Assembly: GCA_039619475.1 (NCBI GenBank)
Contig: CM077116.1
Span: forward strand, 171,955,863 to 172,019,862
Length of the DNA stretch: 64,000 nt
Source: Icerya purchasi
Taxonomy: Eukaryota > Arthropoda > Insecta > Hemiptera > Monophlebidae
Reading direction: 5' to 3'
In this document: piece by piece, positions 11,161 to 22,639 of the stretch
Numbering within the stretch: the first letter of the stretch is position 1
How the letters are laid out: the number at the start of each line of letters is the position of its first letter
Translations under genes and position numbers: made by a program
Notes under the pieces: generated by a model
The model's input: only the letters and a program-made list of their open reading frames with translations
The model's database searches: none
Told to the model about the DNA's origin: nothing

Positions 11161-12020
11161 GCCTGGCGGCTAAGTCACCTCTTCAAGTTTTAAGTCGATC
11201 GGTAAGTGTAACGAATGAGAACACATTAATTAAACAAGACATTCAATTATCTACTAGTTGGGGTAGTGTACGCTATAAAAATTTCAAAAAATTTAAAACA
11301 GGAAAGCAAGTTTGATTACAGTAGTTCTTAGCAACAATAGTTTCAAAAAAAAAAAAAAAAATGTTTAAAAAAAAGAAAAAAAGGGAAAAAAACAGCAATG
11401 AAACAATTATTTAAAGAAAAATAGCATTCTAGTTCTTCTAATTACGACTTTGAAAAAGAAATATATTCAATAGTTTAAACAGCGGTTCGGATTTGGAAAA
11501 GTGTGCATAGTTTGAAGTGAAAAATAGGGGCTGGATTAACGAAAAAAATACCCCGGGGCCAAATAATTGCTGAAAGCCCCTTTAATCCCCCCAATAATTT
11601 TAGTATACATTCTTTATTTTATTTATTCAGTAAATTAATAAAATTGATCTTTAATAATTAATTCTAAACGAGAGACAAGCGTCGAGATTTTTTAATAGCG
11701 AAAATTTCAATTAGATCATTAAAATTGAATTCACAAAGTATGTCGCATTCGGAACTTAACATCACCAAGGAAATCAGAATGATATATCGTTTCACCATCT
11801 GAATGCGCATACTTTTCGTACTTGTAATTTTCAATTTTTGAGTGATTAGCGGGTAGCCACTTTTCAGTAAAGGGCCCCTTTTGGTGACCGGCCCGGGGCC
11901 ACCGGTCCCCCTGACCCCCCTTAAATCTGGCCTTAGTGGTAATACATTAAGTGTCATTTAGTGGTCATGAAGAATGCGATGCAGATGATAATCCATTTAT
12001 TTGTCCTTTTTGTAATAATT
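10375..12020 (+). pseudogene. Pogo/Tigger-like DDE transposase relic
   Basis: Degenerate transposase of the pogo/Tigger group. 10425-10645 gives WFKLYLKGHADISF, then YENELYKMNYDGFRSCNVDEIGITVVQHK, the hallmark 'NVDETGxTTVQ' segment (longest quote here: NVDEIGITVVQHK). The central region with the next catalytic Asp is deleted. 10784-10990 then gives HTRSIELIEKARGKYVLI, LLDVGFIKPLRIHYTREI and a VITYYQVAKLYG helix, matching the 'HTR...LQPLDVGFMKPLK.YY...VVT.YQ' part of the family. C-terminal pieces continue past 11000 (SDLDFAIHRQT) and end with DADDNPFICPFC at about 11970-12010, a CxxC tail, after a MITE at 11525-11935. Stops, frameshifts and long A/T runs show it is dead. TA-flanked ends were not found. 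Confidence 0.8.
11525..11935. mobile_element. hAT-like MITE inserted in the Tigger relic
   Basis: A 411-bp segment with GC-rich ends resembling other hAT MITEs. The left end reads TAGGGGCTGGATTAAC; the reverse complement of the right end reads TAAGGCCAGATTTAAG. The flanks GTGAAAAA and GTGGTAAT agree at only 5 of 8 positions, so the duplication is doubtful. It separates two parts of the Tigger C-terminus, which supports insertion. The minus-strand ORF over it (11664-11957) is not a gene. Confidence 0.55.
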
Positions 12021-12464
12021 ATATTTAAATTTAAAATTTACAAAAAATACAATGAATTTTTAACTGCAATAAAATTTAAAATCCTTAATGTTTTATTGAA
12101 TTCGATTTTTAAAAATCTCGAGAAAGGCTACACGTGTTTTTAAATAAACTTGGAGTCTCTTACTAGAAGCCTTTTTGAAAATCAACACTATTTTCCTTTA
12201 CTTATGTATGGTTCCAAATTAATCAGGGATGTTCCTTATAAAATATTTTTAAAAAGAAATGTAAACAGTAATGTCTGCTAATTTTAAAAATATAATAAAT
12301 AATTAAAAAACCCATTAAAATATTTTTTATAAACATTTGAAAAAAGTGTTTTTTACACGGTATCAGTAGAATTTACTTCGAAGGAAGGCTGGGTCATGTA
12401 ATCTAATAAACATTATTTGTATTTTTTAGAAAATGTTATTCTGAAAAAAAAAACAAAAGTAAGT
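12021..12464. other. AT-rich spacer
   Basis: Sequence between the Tigger C-terminus and the second palindromic repeat. Nothing beyond A/T-rich DNA was recognised; part of it could be the 3' flank of the Tigger element. Confidence 0.45.
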
Positions 12465-13211
12465 TGTAATAAAATGTTTTTTTTAAGAAAAAAAAAAAAA
12501 AAGGACACTTTAAGATTTACTATAAAAATTTAATAAAAATGTGCTAAAAAGTAAAATATAATTACTCCAGATAAGAAAATATATTTCAGAGTGATATACC
12601 TTACGTGATGATATTACGGTAATTCTTATGCAACATTAATACCTTAATCAGAGTAGGCATCAAATTCGTATTAAAATAATAATTAAAAACTGCAATTAAA
12701 TTGTTCCCAGATATTGTAATATGAATTTGATGCCGAATACCAAAAGTTAATGTTGTATAAGAATCACGATAATATCACTCTAAGTTATATTACTCTGAAA
12801 TATATTTTATTTTTTACTTTTTAGTGCATTTTTATTAAATTATTATTTTTTACTTTTCGTGCAATTTTATTAAATTTTTATAATAAATTTGGAAGTTGGT
12901 TTTTTTTAAAAAAAAAACATTTTATTTTATACTTATTTATGTTATTGAGGTATTTATTTTATTTTTAAATATATAGATTATATTAACTGTTACATACTCT
13001 AAATTTAAATATACAGTTTAATTTTGGCGTCTGCCTGCATTTTAATTTTATCCAATAAAAGTAGCTGATAAAAATTTATATTTAAAATATCACTTATTAA
13101 GTTTTCAGCTGTCTTCACAATTTGAACAAACGAATGTGTATAACAAGCTGAAAATAAAATAAAATGTTACTTTAAAACACTGACGATCAACCAAATGTGA
13201 CGATGGACTAA
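12465..13211. repeat. Palindromic repeat, copy 2, with shared tail
   Basis: Collinear with 2945-3675 over the whole length, from TACTATAAAAATTTAATAAA through the inverted-repeat centre to the tail ending GACGATGGACTAA. Differences are scattered substitutions and small indels, plus a short extra duplication of TTTTTACTTTTNGTGCA-like sequence near 12810-12865. No ORF was seen. Confidence 0.75.
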
Positions 13212-13440
13212 TTTAATTATTATTTTAATATGAATTTGATGCCGACTCCAAAAAGTTAATGGTGTATAAGAATTACGATAATATCACCTTAAGGTGGTGG
13301 TATATCACTCTGAAATATATTTTTTATCGAATAATTATTTTTTACTTTTTAGTGCATTTTTATTAAATTTTTATAATAAATTTTCAAGTCGGTATTTTTT
13401 TTTTTTTTTTTATAAAAAAAACATTTCATTTTACAATACG
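13212..13440. repeat. Palindromic repeat, copy 3 (right arm only)
   Basis: Begins directly after copy 2 and repeats the right arm: ATATGAATTTGATGCCGACT, GTGTATAAGAATTACGATAA and GTGCATTTTTATTAAATTTT occur in the same order as at 3190-3340, ending TTCAAGTCGGTATTTT. The left arm is missing. Confidence 0.72.
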
Positions 13441-15649
13441 CGACTAACATTTGAAAGTCGGTAAAAATAATTAAAATATTTTTTATAAAAACATAATTCT
13501 ATAGATTAATTAAATACACTATCAAAACACTGACAACAAAAGTTCATTTGGCTAATAAACTCTTGGATAATTATTAAAATTAAAAATGTTTTCGCATTTT
13601 TAATTAAAGAAATTAATAAGGATCTTCTTTATTCGTGAATATTAAAGTACAAAATTCTGAACCAAAATATTAAATTGAAAAAGATTTAAAAGGAGAAACG
13701 CAAAGAATTACATTCTTAGTGTTTGTGGATAATATTCTGGTTAATATTCAAATCTATCCTCTAAAGTTTTTATGGAAGCGAATGCTTACGTTATTAAGTA
13801 ATGGCTGTAGGCCAAATAATTCATGCGTCATAGTAATGAGTTTGGTGTGAAATTCTCATAGACTCGCTTTGGGTCCATATCTCTACTGTATAAAATATCA
13901 GTGTGACGTGACTAATTAGGAGGATTTATAACAGTACCTTCCTTTATATCTGTGAAATTTATTGTTTTACATATTTTTGGTTATTGTGATTATGTTTGAT
14001 TATTTATTTTCATTTGAAGGATTAATTTAAACGTTCAAAGAATGTCTTAATTTTAAAAATTTTAGTCATCCGAAACCTATAATGGCAGTTAAAGAAACTT
14101 TAACGAATAAGAAAAAAAAACGCTAAATTGTATAATTTAACTGAATAGATTTGTGACTTTGAAAGAGAAGTGAACGATGTTTTCCAATTGTTTACAGAAG
14201 GATTCAGATTTTCTGAAGAAATTTGATGCAGGGCAAGATCGGCTAGGCGCTATGGCGCCCATTGGAAAATCCTGTAAACAAAATATAAAAGATTTCAATG
14301 AAAAGCTGATTAATCATTTTACCTAGCAGACAGAGAAAAGAACAGAACAATTGGAGTAGAGAGGTCAGCGGGGTTTTTAAAAATTCGTGATTGATGTAAA
14401 TCTGAAATTCAGTATTTCTACAAGAGTAATCAAACTATTTAATTTTTTTATTACAGTTTATTTTCGACAGATGTTCTTTGATTTTTTTAACTTTCTAAGT
14501 TGAAAATTAATGTTTAAGAGTACAGTATAGATGAAAACAGAAAAATATATATCGTATCAATTTTTGTAGCAATTAGACATTCATAGCCCACTTAATTCTA
14601 TTTGCAGTATAATTTTTCGTTCAACTATTATTCATTTTTCTGTTTCCTATAAAGGTTTTAAGTTTAATTAAATTCTATAAATAATCTTCCTCTCGTTCTA
14701 TATATAAGATTAGCAAAGGCAAATTTTCTTCGCTGGTGCTATTCCTTAAATAACTTTTTTGGTAGAGTATATTGACAAAAGTATAGTCGACAAATTGAAC
14801 AAAAAAAATTCGTTTTTGGGAATTTTAAAAATTGTAATAATATCTTTAAATAACGGATCTGTCTTATTTTTCCATTACACACACACACACACACACTTAT
14901 TAGAAAACGTAATATAAGCGGCTATAGCTATTTAATAAGATTAATAGAGTAATTATATAATATATGGTAATTGGTGTAGTAAATACCCATTTTATAACTA
15001 TTCATAAAAATAGTATGAATATATACTTATAAATGAAAACATTTTTTTAAAAATATTGTACATGCGCATTTTCTGTTACGAAATCGACTTAGTACGAAAA
15101 TATTGTGAAATTTATCTCGTGTAGAAATCGACACCGAAATCGTCGAGGATAAAGATACACTATTGTGTATAAATTAATTTTTAACAGTATCGAGTACTAC
15201 TCGTTAATTGTATATAAATTAGAAGGTAGTTTAATTGTCCTGAAATTAAAAGCAATTATAGCCCGCTTGCGAACTGTCACTAGAATAAACACGTCGCCAT
15301 TAGTGTCCTTAACCGAGATTTGACCAATTATAATTATGAGAATAAGCCTGTATACGATTTTAATTAATTTCATCAATGTTAAAGTACAGAAGTATATGTA
15401 TTAAAATTGAATGGAATAATAGATTCTTCAGAAATTACGTTAGGCAGTTATGTTTTTAAATACGAACCGGATCTGTTAAGCAGAACTGGTTTTGCAGAAT
15501 ATATCGCAGCGATGAGATTTTTATAACAATACGGTAGATTCACGGTCCCTTAATTTATTCGATACCGAGAAGTCCTCGAATTTACAAGTGTAATTAGAAT
15601 GCTAGAGAAAAGAGATTCCTACGAGGTTTCAAGGTAAGTTTGGTCGGGC
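13441..15649. other. No gene recognised
   Basis: AT-rich sequence with a CA microsatellite near 14876-14898. Some short readable stretches (for example near 13700-13800 and 14200-14330) were inspected and do not resemble a known family well enough to call. Confidence 0.45.
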
Positions 15650-15816
15650 TTTAATTTTTTCCTTTTGTGTGGGGGGGGGGGGGCACGTAAACTATGGGCA
15701 TTAACCGAGTGCAAGTGAAAATTTTTAGAAGCACGGCAGCGGGATTTAAAGCCGGTTCTACTCGAACGAAACACTAGTAGCCTAACCAAGTAAGCCACGG
15801 TTAGGGCTAGTTTCAT
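15650..15816 (-). mobile_element. tRNA-derived SINE-like element
   Basis: On the minus strand, a tRNA-like head carries a box A-like TGGCTTACTTGG (about 15797-15786) and, about 45 bases on, a box B-like GGCTTTAAATCC (about 15753-15742), the arrangement of an internal RNA polymerase III promoter. A GTGCAAGTGAAAA-like body and a C-run (15671-15684 on the plus strand) follow. It does not fold as an intact tRNA. The ends and target duplication are uncertain. Confidence 0.5.
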
Positions 15817-18278
15817 TTATTTTAGGACATTTGTGTCAAATTGCTAAACATTTAATTTCATATTAAAATCATATTTATAACAATACACGAGAGAAGATAA
15901 TGACTTTACTTAAAATAATCACCGACTGCATTATAACATTAATTACAGCTCATTATTTCAATAGAAATGTATATTCTCGTCTGCTGGGTTATCGTTGCAG
16001 TAATCAGACTTCGCTAAAATTTATGACTTAAATGACGGGTTGAAGCATTCATCAATCCTTATCAGGATAAAGCTGAACATAAATGCGTTGAAAAGCATTT
16101 TTCCATCATTCGGTAAAACTCAAATTTAATTTTTTTTCTTTTTAAACACCTTCAGCTACGATTAAATTTTAATATAAGCAATTTTCGTCTGCGCGAGAAA
16201 ATAGCTTATATATTCGACGATAAAGAGAGCTTTATTAAAACACTAACAATGATATGTTTTAATCCCCTCCCCATCTCATTAAGGATATTCCGTGACATAC
16301 GGGAGTAAGACTAGAATGTATAACCGAGTTATAAAATTTGCACACACACACTAGCAACTTTTTTAGTTACGAAGATGTTTACTATAGATTTCGAAAAATT
16401 ACAAGGCTTCTAGTGTCGCGCATCTGGATGACCGATATCGGAGAAGCACAGAGAAAGATTATTGACACTTACAGAGTGCATATGAAATTTATGACCTGCG
16501 GATTGTACGTTGATCGTGAAAAATTAATTTGCGACTGAAAACCTGTTTCCGATTTAATGTAAATCGATTTTAAAACGATTCCATAAATTATAATAATCCC
16601 CCCCCCCCTCTCACCATTTTTGTATGTAAACATCGTCATCCGTACAAGTAAAATTATTCGTACCATTGGAACCGGTTTCGTAGCATTACACACATCTGGG
16701 GATTCAATGCTGCTGATAATAATTAACCAAAGTACTTCCGAATAAAAAAGACCTATAAAAACATTTTCTCTTCCTCTTTTTGAAAGTTGTACTCATCCGA
16801 ACTATATACTGCGTTTGACATTAACGCTTCCCGTGTTTCCGCGATGAACTGAAATGTATCGAAATTTCGCTGCGAATGTGTTTTTGAAAATATTGTTTTG
16901 CGTTCTGCGAGTGATGTTTTTTCTCGCTGCTTAACGTACGCACATGCTGAAAAGAAAAACGGTACATTGAAGATGCGAAAAAATGCATCAGCAATTAAAC
17001 ACGTATAGCGTCAAAATTGCTTTTTAAAGCGCAGTTATCAAAAGGGTGACACGACAAGTCTTTGTATCACTCACGTGTGCCTTGCTGACCCTCGTGATTA
17101 CACTGGCGGGCACAACTTTCGTCATCTTGATGGCAGGCAACATGCGGCGATATACTCGATGATTTTGTCGCATCGCGAGTTACTGAAAATAATATTTATA
17201 ACTTGAAAACAGCGCGCACGCAGAAAGAAATATTTTCAACGTATAGTTGTCGGTTAAACAGTTATTATATTTGTCAATAATATTAAACTAAGAACGTGTA
17301 TCGGGGGCTTTACTGCTGACGACGTTTAAGTACACATTTAAAACAATTACTTCGTCAAATACTTAGTATTATTATAAAAATAGTAAAAACAAACTCATTA
17401 AAATTATTAATACTACGATAACTCTACACGCGATTACAACAGAACTGGTAAGAGAATAAGGATAGCGAAACGACAACTGATACAGCAGCCCCTGGTTAAA
17501 TAAATGCTTCGCAGCAGTACTGTCCGTGTATAGAAATTGAGAAGACGTAAAAATTGCCTAAGTGACTTGGGGTATTTGCATAATTTTTTACAATAAGTAC
17601 TTCGTTTCGGTGGTAGATTATTTTCGTAACAATTCAGAAGGAGCTAGTAGCGTTGCATGCAAGGACGGTAGATACGTGTTAGAGTAGATGGCGAATAACC
17701 GTTTTGTCTTCTGTTTCACTCGGATAGATATAAACTTGAGAAAAACAGAAGCCGAAAGTGCGAAAAACATCGGTAGTTTAGATTGGAAGGAAAACAACTA
17801 TTTTGATTAGTAACTTAAAATTATCTTACGTAAAAAACATTAACTGAATTTTCTCGAAAATGTGGATTTTCCCTATGCGCACGTAATCAAAAAAATCATC
17901 GAATATAATTATTTCGGATGAGGGAGAAATTATCAACTATCACGAATGAACAAAATACGGGACTACGATATTATTTTTAGAGTAGGTAGGGGGGCCCCTG
18001 TTTTATTCTATACGGTTAATGAAAATTCAACGCTACCGCGTAGTGAAATCGTTTTGATAGAATTAGGGCGTATAAATTTATCGATTGCGAATTACGCGTT
18101 AAATTAAATATACTTTTTCTTCGGGTACCTTAAAAAGAAAAAAAAAGTAATGAAAACAAATGAAGAGTATGTGAAAATATACGCTATTGTTTAATATCAG
18201 AAAAATTTTAATAATGTCTAGTTTTGGGCGTTTATTAATCATTTTTTAAATATTTACATTATTTTTTCTTTTCAAATA
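15817..18278. other. No confident gene
   Basis: Non-coding AT-rich DNA with scattered short ORFs. The only stretch that stands out is a GC-richer segment at about 17030-17165, described as a finding. The 16338-16538 and 16469-16693 ORFs resemble nothing recognised. Confidence 0.45.
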
Positions 18279-18524
18279 CAGGGTGCGGCAGCATAACTTC
18301 CTTTTTTAAAATGCGCCACTTTTTTTCTACTAAATTTTGTTAAAGAGAAATAATAACAGAAAATCAAAATAACGGATACTCTAGATCCCCCATTGGGGCA
18401 ATATGTATGCTTCTTCCCTTCTCGCAGTTTTATTGCAAATTTCTGTTATTATTTCTCTTTAACAAAATTTAGTAGAAAAAAAGTGGCCCCTTTAAAAAAA
18501 AGGAAGTTATGCTGCCGCTACCTG
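18279..18524. mobile_element. Tc1/mariner-type MITE
   Basis: A 246-bp near-palindromic element with inverted repeats of about 85 bp. It begins CAGGGTGCGGCAGCATAAC; the reverse complement of the right end begins CAGGTAGCGGCAGCATAAC, and the two arms stay nearly identical through the CCACTTTTTTTCTACTAAAT segment. It is flanked by TA at 18277-18278 and 18525-18526. There is no ORF, and a short unique centre lies around 18365-18440. The structure is diagnostic of a miniature Tc1/mariner-like element. Confidence 0.92.
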
Positions 18525-20637
18525 TATTATCTAGTAAATATATGCTTTCAGAAACATTTACCACCTTAATTATATTGGTTTAATATATCTTCGATGAAGG
18601 TTTTTTTTTTTTTTTTTTTTTTTTTTATTTATTTCATTTTATTTCGACTCATCTACTACATGGTAACCCAGCTAGCAATTTTTGACGTTACCAATGCGCG
18701 GCAAATTCGAAACGAATACTAATGGTCGACGAAATTATTACAGAGAGCGTTGATGTGTTGAAAATTCGTTGTTAAAAACAGATTCGATTAGTTTTAACAC
18801 TACACATATAAAATGAAAAGATAGTTATTTCGTTTAGAAATCAAATTCCATTTCCTAATGTAGCATATGCAAATGACACCGGGAGCAAAATGGTTGACCG
18901 ATGCTCTATTTAAATATCGCAAGTAAAAATTTGAAAATTAAAACAAATTAGTATATAAATTAGTTTTATAACATAGCTATCATAGTGAATTGCTCTGGTG
19001 TATGTATTTACATTATCATAGTTTTCTCATTAAACAGTTCATTCTTATACACATACTTTTATGTACGCGTGAAAAATATTTTTTAATTATTAATTTTTGT
19101 TGGTGACTAGGATTAAAAAAAACAAAACGAACCATTAATGAATGCTGTTAGTTCCGAAAATAAAGCCACGAATGTAGGATATGCAATTTCTTTGTAAACA
19201 TCCATTTTTCAACTTCAAAAAGTGGTGGTAGCTTAATTTATTAAATAGTCTAAATTTTTATACAATATCATCACAAGATTTATAGTGTTCACGAAATTAA
19301 TTATATATAGTCGTCCAAATTTGTTACGGAAAAAAAAAGGTTGCGTTTTTAACTTTTACATTACTAAAAGTATGCCGGAAAAATAAGTGAATATAAAAAT
19401 AAAATTATTCACCAGTAATTACAGATATATCGATAAAAGATAATGTTTAGAAAAAAAAAAGAAAGCAAATTTGAGAATGAAAAAAAGAATTATCAAACAG
19501 CGGAGGAGAGAAAAAAATCACAATCTTTAGATTTCAGTAAAACTTTGATCTATTTCAGAGTAGCAACGCGTCGTTTTCAAAAGTTTTGCCTACATCTGTG
19601 TCTGCATCGTTTGTTTTAAACGGAGAAACTCGCAAAGCGATCTGAATGTAATTCCGGTTACTACGAGGTAAATAAAAATTTACGTTAATTTTTTTGTATT
19701 TTTACTATATCCCGAATTACCCCGATGATATTATATAAGCTTAATTTTTATAAGCGATAATATATTTTTAGTCTTTTTGAAACACCACTCAACATATTTC
19801 AGAAATATTAAAATTTAAAGTGCGGTAGTGATCTTTTTAACGAACGCGGTGAAGTTACACTTTTTTTATCAAAAAACGTGGCGCCGGTTTAATTAATAAC
19901 TTTACTGGCACGAGAAACATTTTTAATTTTTATAAGTGTAAAAATGAAAAAAAAAAAGAAAATAAGTCTGCATAATCGTCACGCGAACACGTAGCGTGTG
20001 TCCGCCTTAGTTTTTAAAATGTAGTTTTTTATCAGTGTGTATAAACGGCTACTTTCGCAAGAACTAATAATGTAACAAAATCTGTAACACTTTAACGTTT
20101 AATAACCTTTTTTTTTTTTTTGTTTCTGGGAAAATTCAACTAAAAGCAACTTTTCTACAACAATTACGGAAGACTAGTATATCAGAGGGTCTCGCCGTCG
20201 CGAGCTCCGAAAGATCGAGGTTATATTAATGACATTATGCCTTTCTACGCTGTGGGTAAAAGATAATCTCCTACAATGATAATGAAAAAAATCCTATAAC
20301 GAAGCTTTTTATATCGCAATTATAAGACATACGCCCTACCAACGTGGAAGAAACTACAACTAGTACACGCCGCTAAAACTGAAGCAGAGTAAAATTTTTA
20401 AGAATAGAAGTTTGTTTAAAGATATCGCCAAGCGTCCTTATTTATTTCATTTGCGAAGAATGATACATTCAATCGAAACCAACGGCTCTTGAAAGAATTA
20501 CAGAAAATTAACACAATGGCGTACAAGGAGGGGATCTCTACGGTGAGGTCCGTCGAGTTACTTTATCTGGAAGAAATTCAAATTATTTAAGGTTCGTGAA
20601 ACATTATGCACTTTTGCGACTGAAATGGACGCTTCCT
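18525..20637. other. No gene seen
   Basis: AT-rich sequence between the MITE and the presumed 3' end of the FAM89-like gene, with long T and A runs (for example 18600-18626). No coding similarity was recognised. Part of it may be 3' flank of that gene. Confidence 0.45.
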
Positions 20638-20643
20638 TTTATT
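20638..20643 (-). terminator. Possible polyadenylation signal (AATAAA)
   Basis: TTTATT on the plus strand reads AATAAA on the minus strand, about 360 bases after the stop codon of the FAM89-like gene. Such hexamers are common in AT-rich DNA and others lie further downstream, so this is only a candidate. A 3' UTR ending here would include the (AT)n tract at 20943-20969. Confidence 0.3.
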
Positions 20644-20942
20644 TTGTAATCTCAACTTTTTTTCTTTATCGAATTTTTAATGATTTTCCTTTATGTTCAA
20701 GATGTATGCGATAGTTCCCTCATTTCTTTCTTTCTTATAATTCGTTGAATTGCGCAATTATGCGAATAGAAAACACGACATCTAATAATAATATTTCAGA
20801 AAGCGGACAGGGACAGAAATCGAACTGAAATCGATAAACAGAGAGACAACAATAGCAGGAAAGAACTGAAATTTCAATTTAAAAAACTCATTCGCTCTCG
20901 CACTCGCGAAGACGCACACATACATAATAATAGGTTATTATG

Positions 20943-20969
<27 letters not shown>
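20943..20969. repeat. (AT)n microsatellite
   Basis: An uninterrupted AT dinucleotide run of about 13 units, 36 bases past the stop codon of the FAM89-like gene and thus probably within its 3' UTR. Confidence 0.9.
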
Positions 20970-20977
<8 letters not shown>

Positions 20978-21004
20978 GAAGAGCTGAGGTATAAATAAAA
21001 ATGA

Positions 21005-21292
21005 CTACAAATCGGTATACAAATTTTGTACGGGCGGAGCTGATCTAATGGTCGAATGCGATGAACTAGATCCAGAAACGGAATTTTGATGACTGAGACT
21101 GGTCCTTTTCGTTAGTTTGACGTTAGCGACATTACTGTACAATCGTTCGATTTCTTCATCGTCATCATCCTCATCGGAAGATGGAGTTCGCAGAGAAAGC
21201 GCTTCTTGCTGTAATTGGCGGAATTCATGAATGGCCTGATTTAGAGACCACAGTTGATTCAACAGAGATAGATCCATCTGCCGTAGTTCGCA
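21005..21292 (-). CDS. FAM89/LRAP25-like adaptor, coding exon 2 (C-terminal 95 residues)
   Basis: Terminal coding exon of the FAM89-like gene. The acceptor is TTTTCTGCTTGCAG, ending at 21293, a good pyrimidine tract and AG. The frame opens with CELRQMDLSLLNQLWSL and ends at TAG (21005-21007). Residues 2-30 of the exon are the leucine-rich core that gives the family its name; vertebrate FAM89 has LRQLDMSLLCQLWGL at the same place. An acidic run DEDDDDEE and a serine-rich tail ending in LYTDL follow, which could hold phosphorylation sites. The exon joins in phase 0 to the LRKEM of exon 1. The open frame continues upstream to 21439, but that part is intron read-through: the splice site and family alignment both stop at 21292. 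Family assignment is strong; the function in this species is inferred. Confidence 0.88.
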   Translation of the reverse strand, partial: CELRQMDLSLLNQLWSLNQAIHEFRQLQQEALSLRTPSSDEDDDDEEIERLYSNVANVKLTKRTSLSHQNSVSGSSSSHSTIRSAPPVQNLYTDL

Positions 21293-21439
21293 CTGCAAGC
21301 AGAAAACGTGCGCCGTGTAACCAATCGATTCGAATACAATCGTAATAGTAATAATGGAAATAAATGAAAATAAAAATAAAAATAAAAATAAAATAGGTCT
21401 AGAATGCGTTCTATTAACATAAATACGGAACGCGGCCAA

Positions 21440-22639
21440 TGATAGAAAATGTAATTATATAGCTGATATAGTGTATATAATGCGGACGCCCACGATCCTA
21501 CCGCTGGTCACAATAACGGCACTACTTCACAACTTACTGCCCACAGCGAACGCGGCAGTCTACTGTTGGTTCCGATTATTTCGAGATACTTCGATGATAA
21601 CGCGTATCCGTTAAATCCGGCATTTTACCGATTTTATCGGGATTTTGGATATTACAAAAAAAAAAAACAAAAAAAAAACCAAGATTTTTTACATTACTCC
21701 CACACGTATTTTGTCTTGCTGATTCAAAAGCCGACTTGGCTTGCCATCGTAGTCTAAATCACGACGTTGAAAACCTTTTTTGCTCTCTCACCACCTATTT
21801 TTCCATAAGGAGGGCAGGTACGTTTATGATGGGCGGCAGAAGTAATTTACGGAACAAATTGAACGTGTATCATTTTAAGTTTGCCACGTCATAAATCGTG
21901 TAAATTTTCGCACTCATATCTTAATCAGCGAGTTTAGGCACCTTACGTCCAATCAGAACTACCTTTTTCTTCTGCACTAGTGGTTGTCAGGTACACGCCA
22001 TCGTCGGAATTTTCATTTCAAATAAACATGAAAACTCAAAAACTCCTTTTTCTTTTTAAACGTCTTTTTCCCCTTTAATTTCTTCGCGATGTATTTCTTA
22101 CGAGTTCCGTTTATTTTTTGTGGGCCCGGTCAGGTTGTTTTCCGCTTAAGTTTTATACCATTTCTACTTTAATTGACATTCTGTTATTTAGACACAACCA
22201 TTCCATCGTGTAGCATATGACTTTATCCTATCTGAATTTAGATGTTCATTCTTCCGCGGACTCGGGTTACGTGATTTTTCCTTAGATCAATAGATTTCCG
22301 TTTCCTAAATCCCCCCCCATTAAGGTAATACATTCATTACGTAATTAACAAAATTAATCAAAAATTAACGAATGACCACGAAGCAAAGAGAAATAAGTTC
22401 GGCTCTCTTTCGTCGTAGTGACTGAACCTGTTTAGATTAGATATATTATTATTGTAAATTTTCATATATTGTAAATTAACATTTCATTAGATAATTAATG
22501 AAACAATGCGCGTGTATGACACCTTTCTGCATGTCTAAACGGGGAAACAACTCAGCTTCTTCTATTCGGTTACGGTTAATTATCATTATTCTATATACGG
22601 AAATTCTTCTAAGTCTCTCCTAATAAAGCTTGACCGCAA
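21440..22639. other. Intronic sequence, no gene seen
   Basis: AT-rich intron sequence upstream of exon 2. Small ORFs such as 21566-21757 are tract-driven and resemble nothing known. Confidence 0.5.

Noticed and set aside
13690..13800. Readable stretch resembling a retroelement (FVDNILVNI)
   Set aside because: Too short, and no second motif in order to support any family.
21293..21439. N-terminal part of the 144-residue ORF over exon 2, with a hydrophobic stretch that looks like a signal anchor
   Set aside because: It lies beyond a good splice acceptor and outside the FAM89 similarity; it is intron read-through, not a membrane segment.
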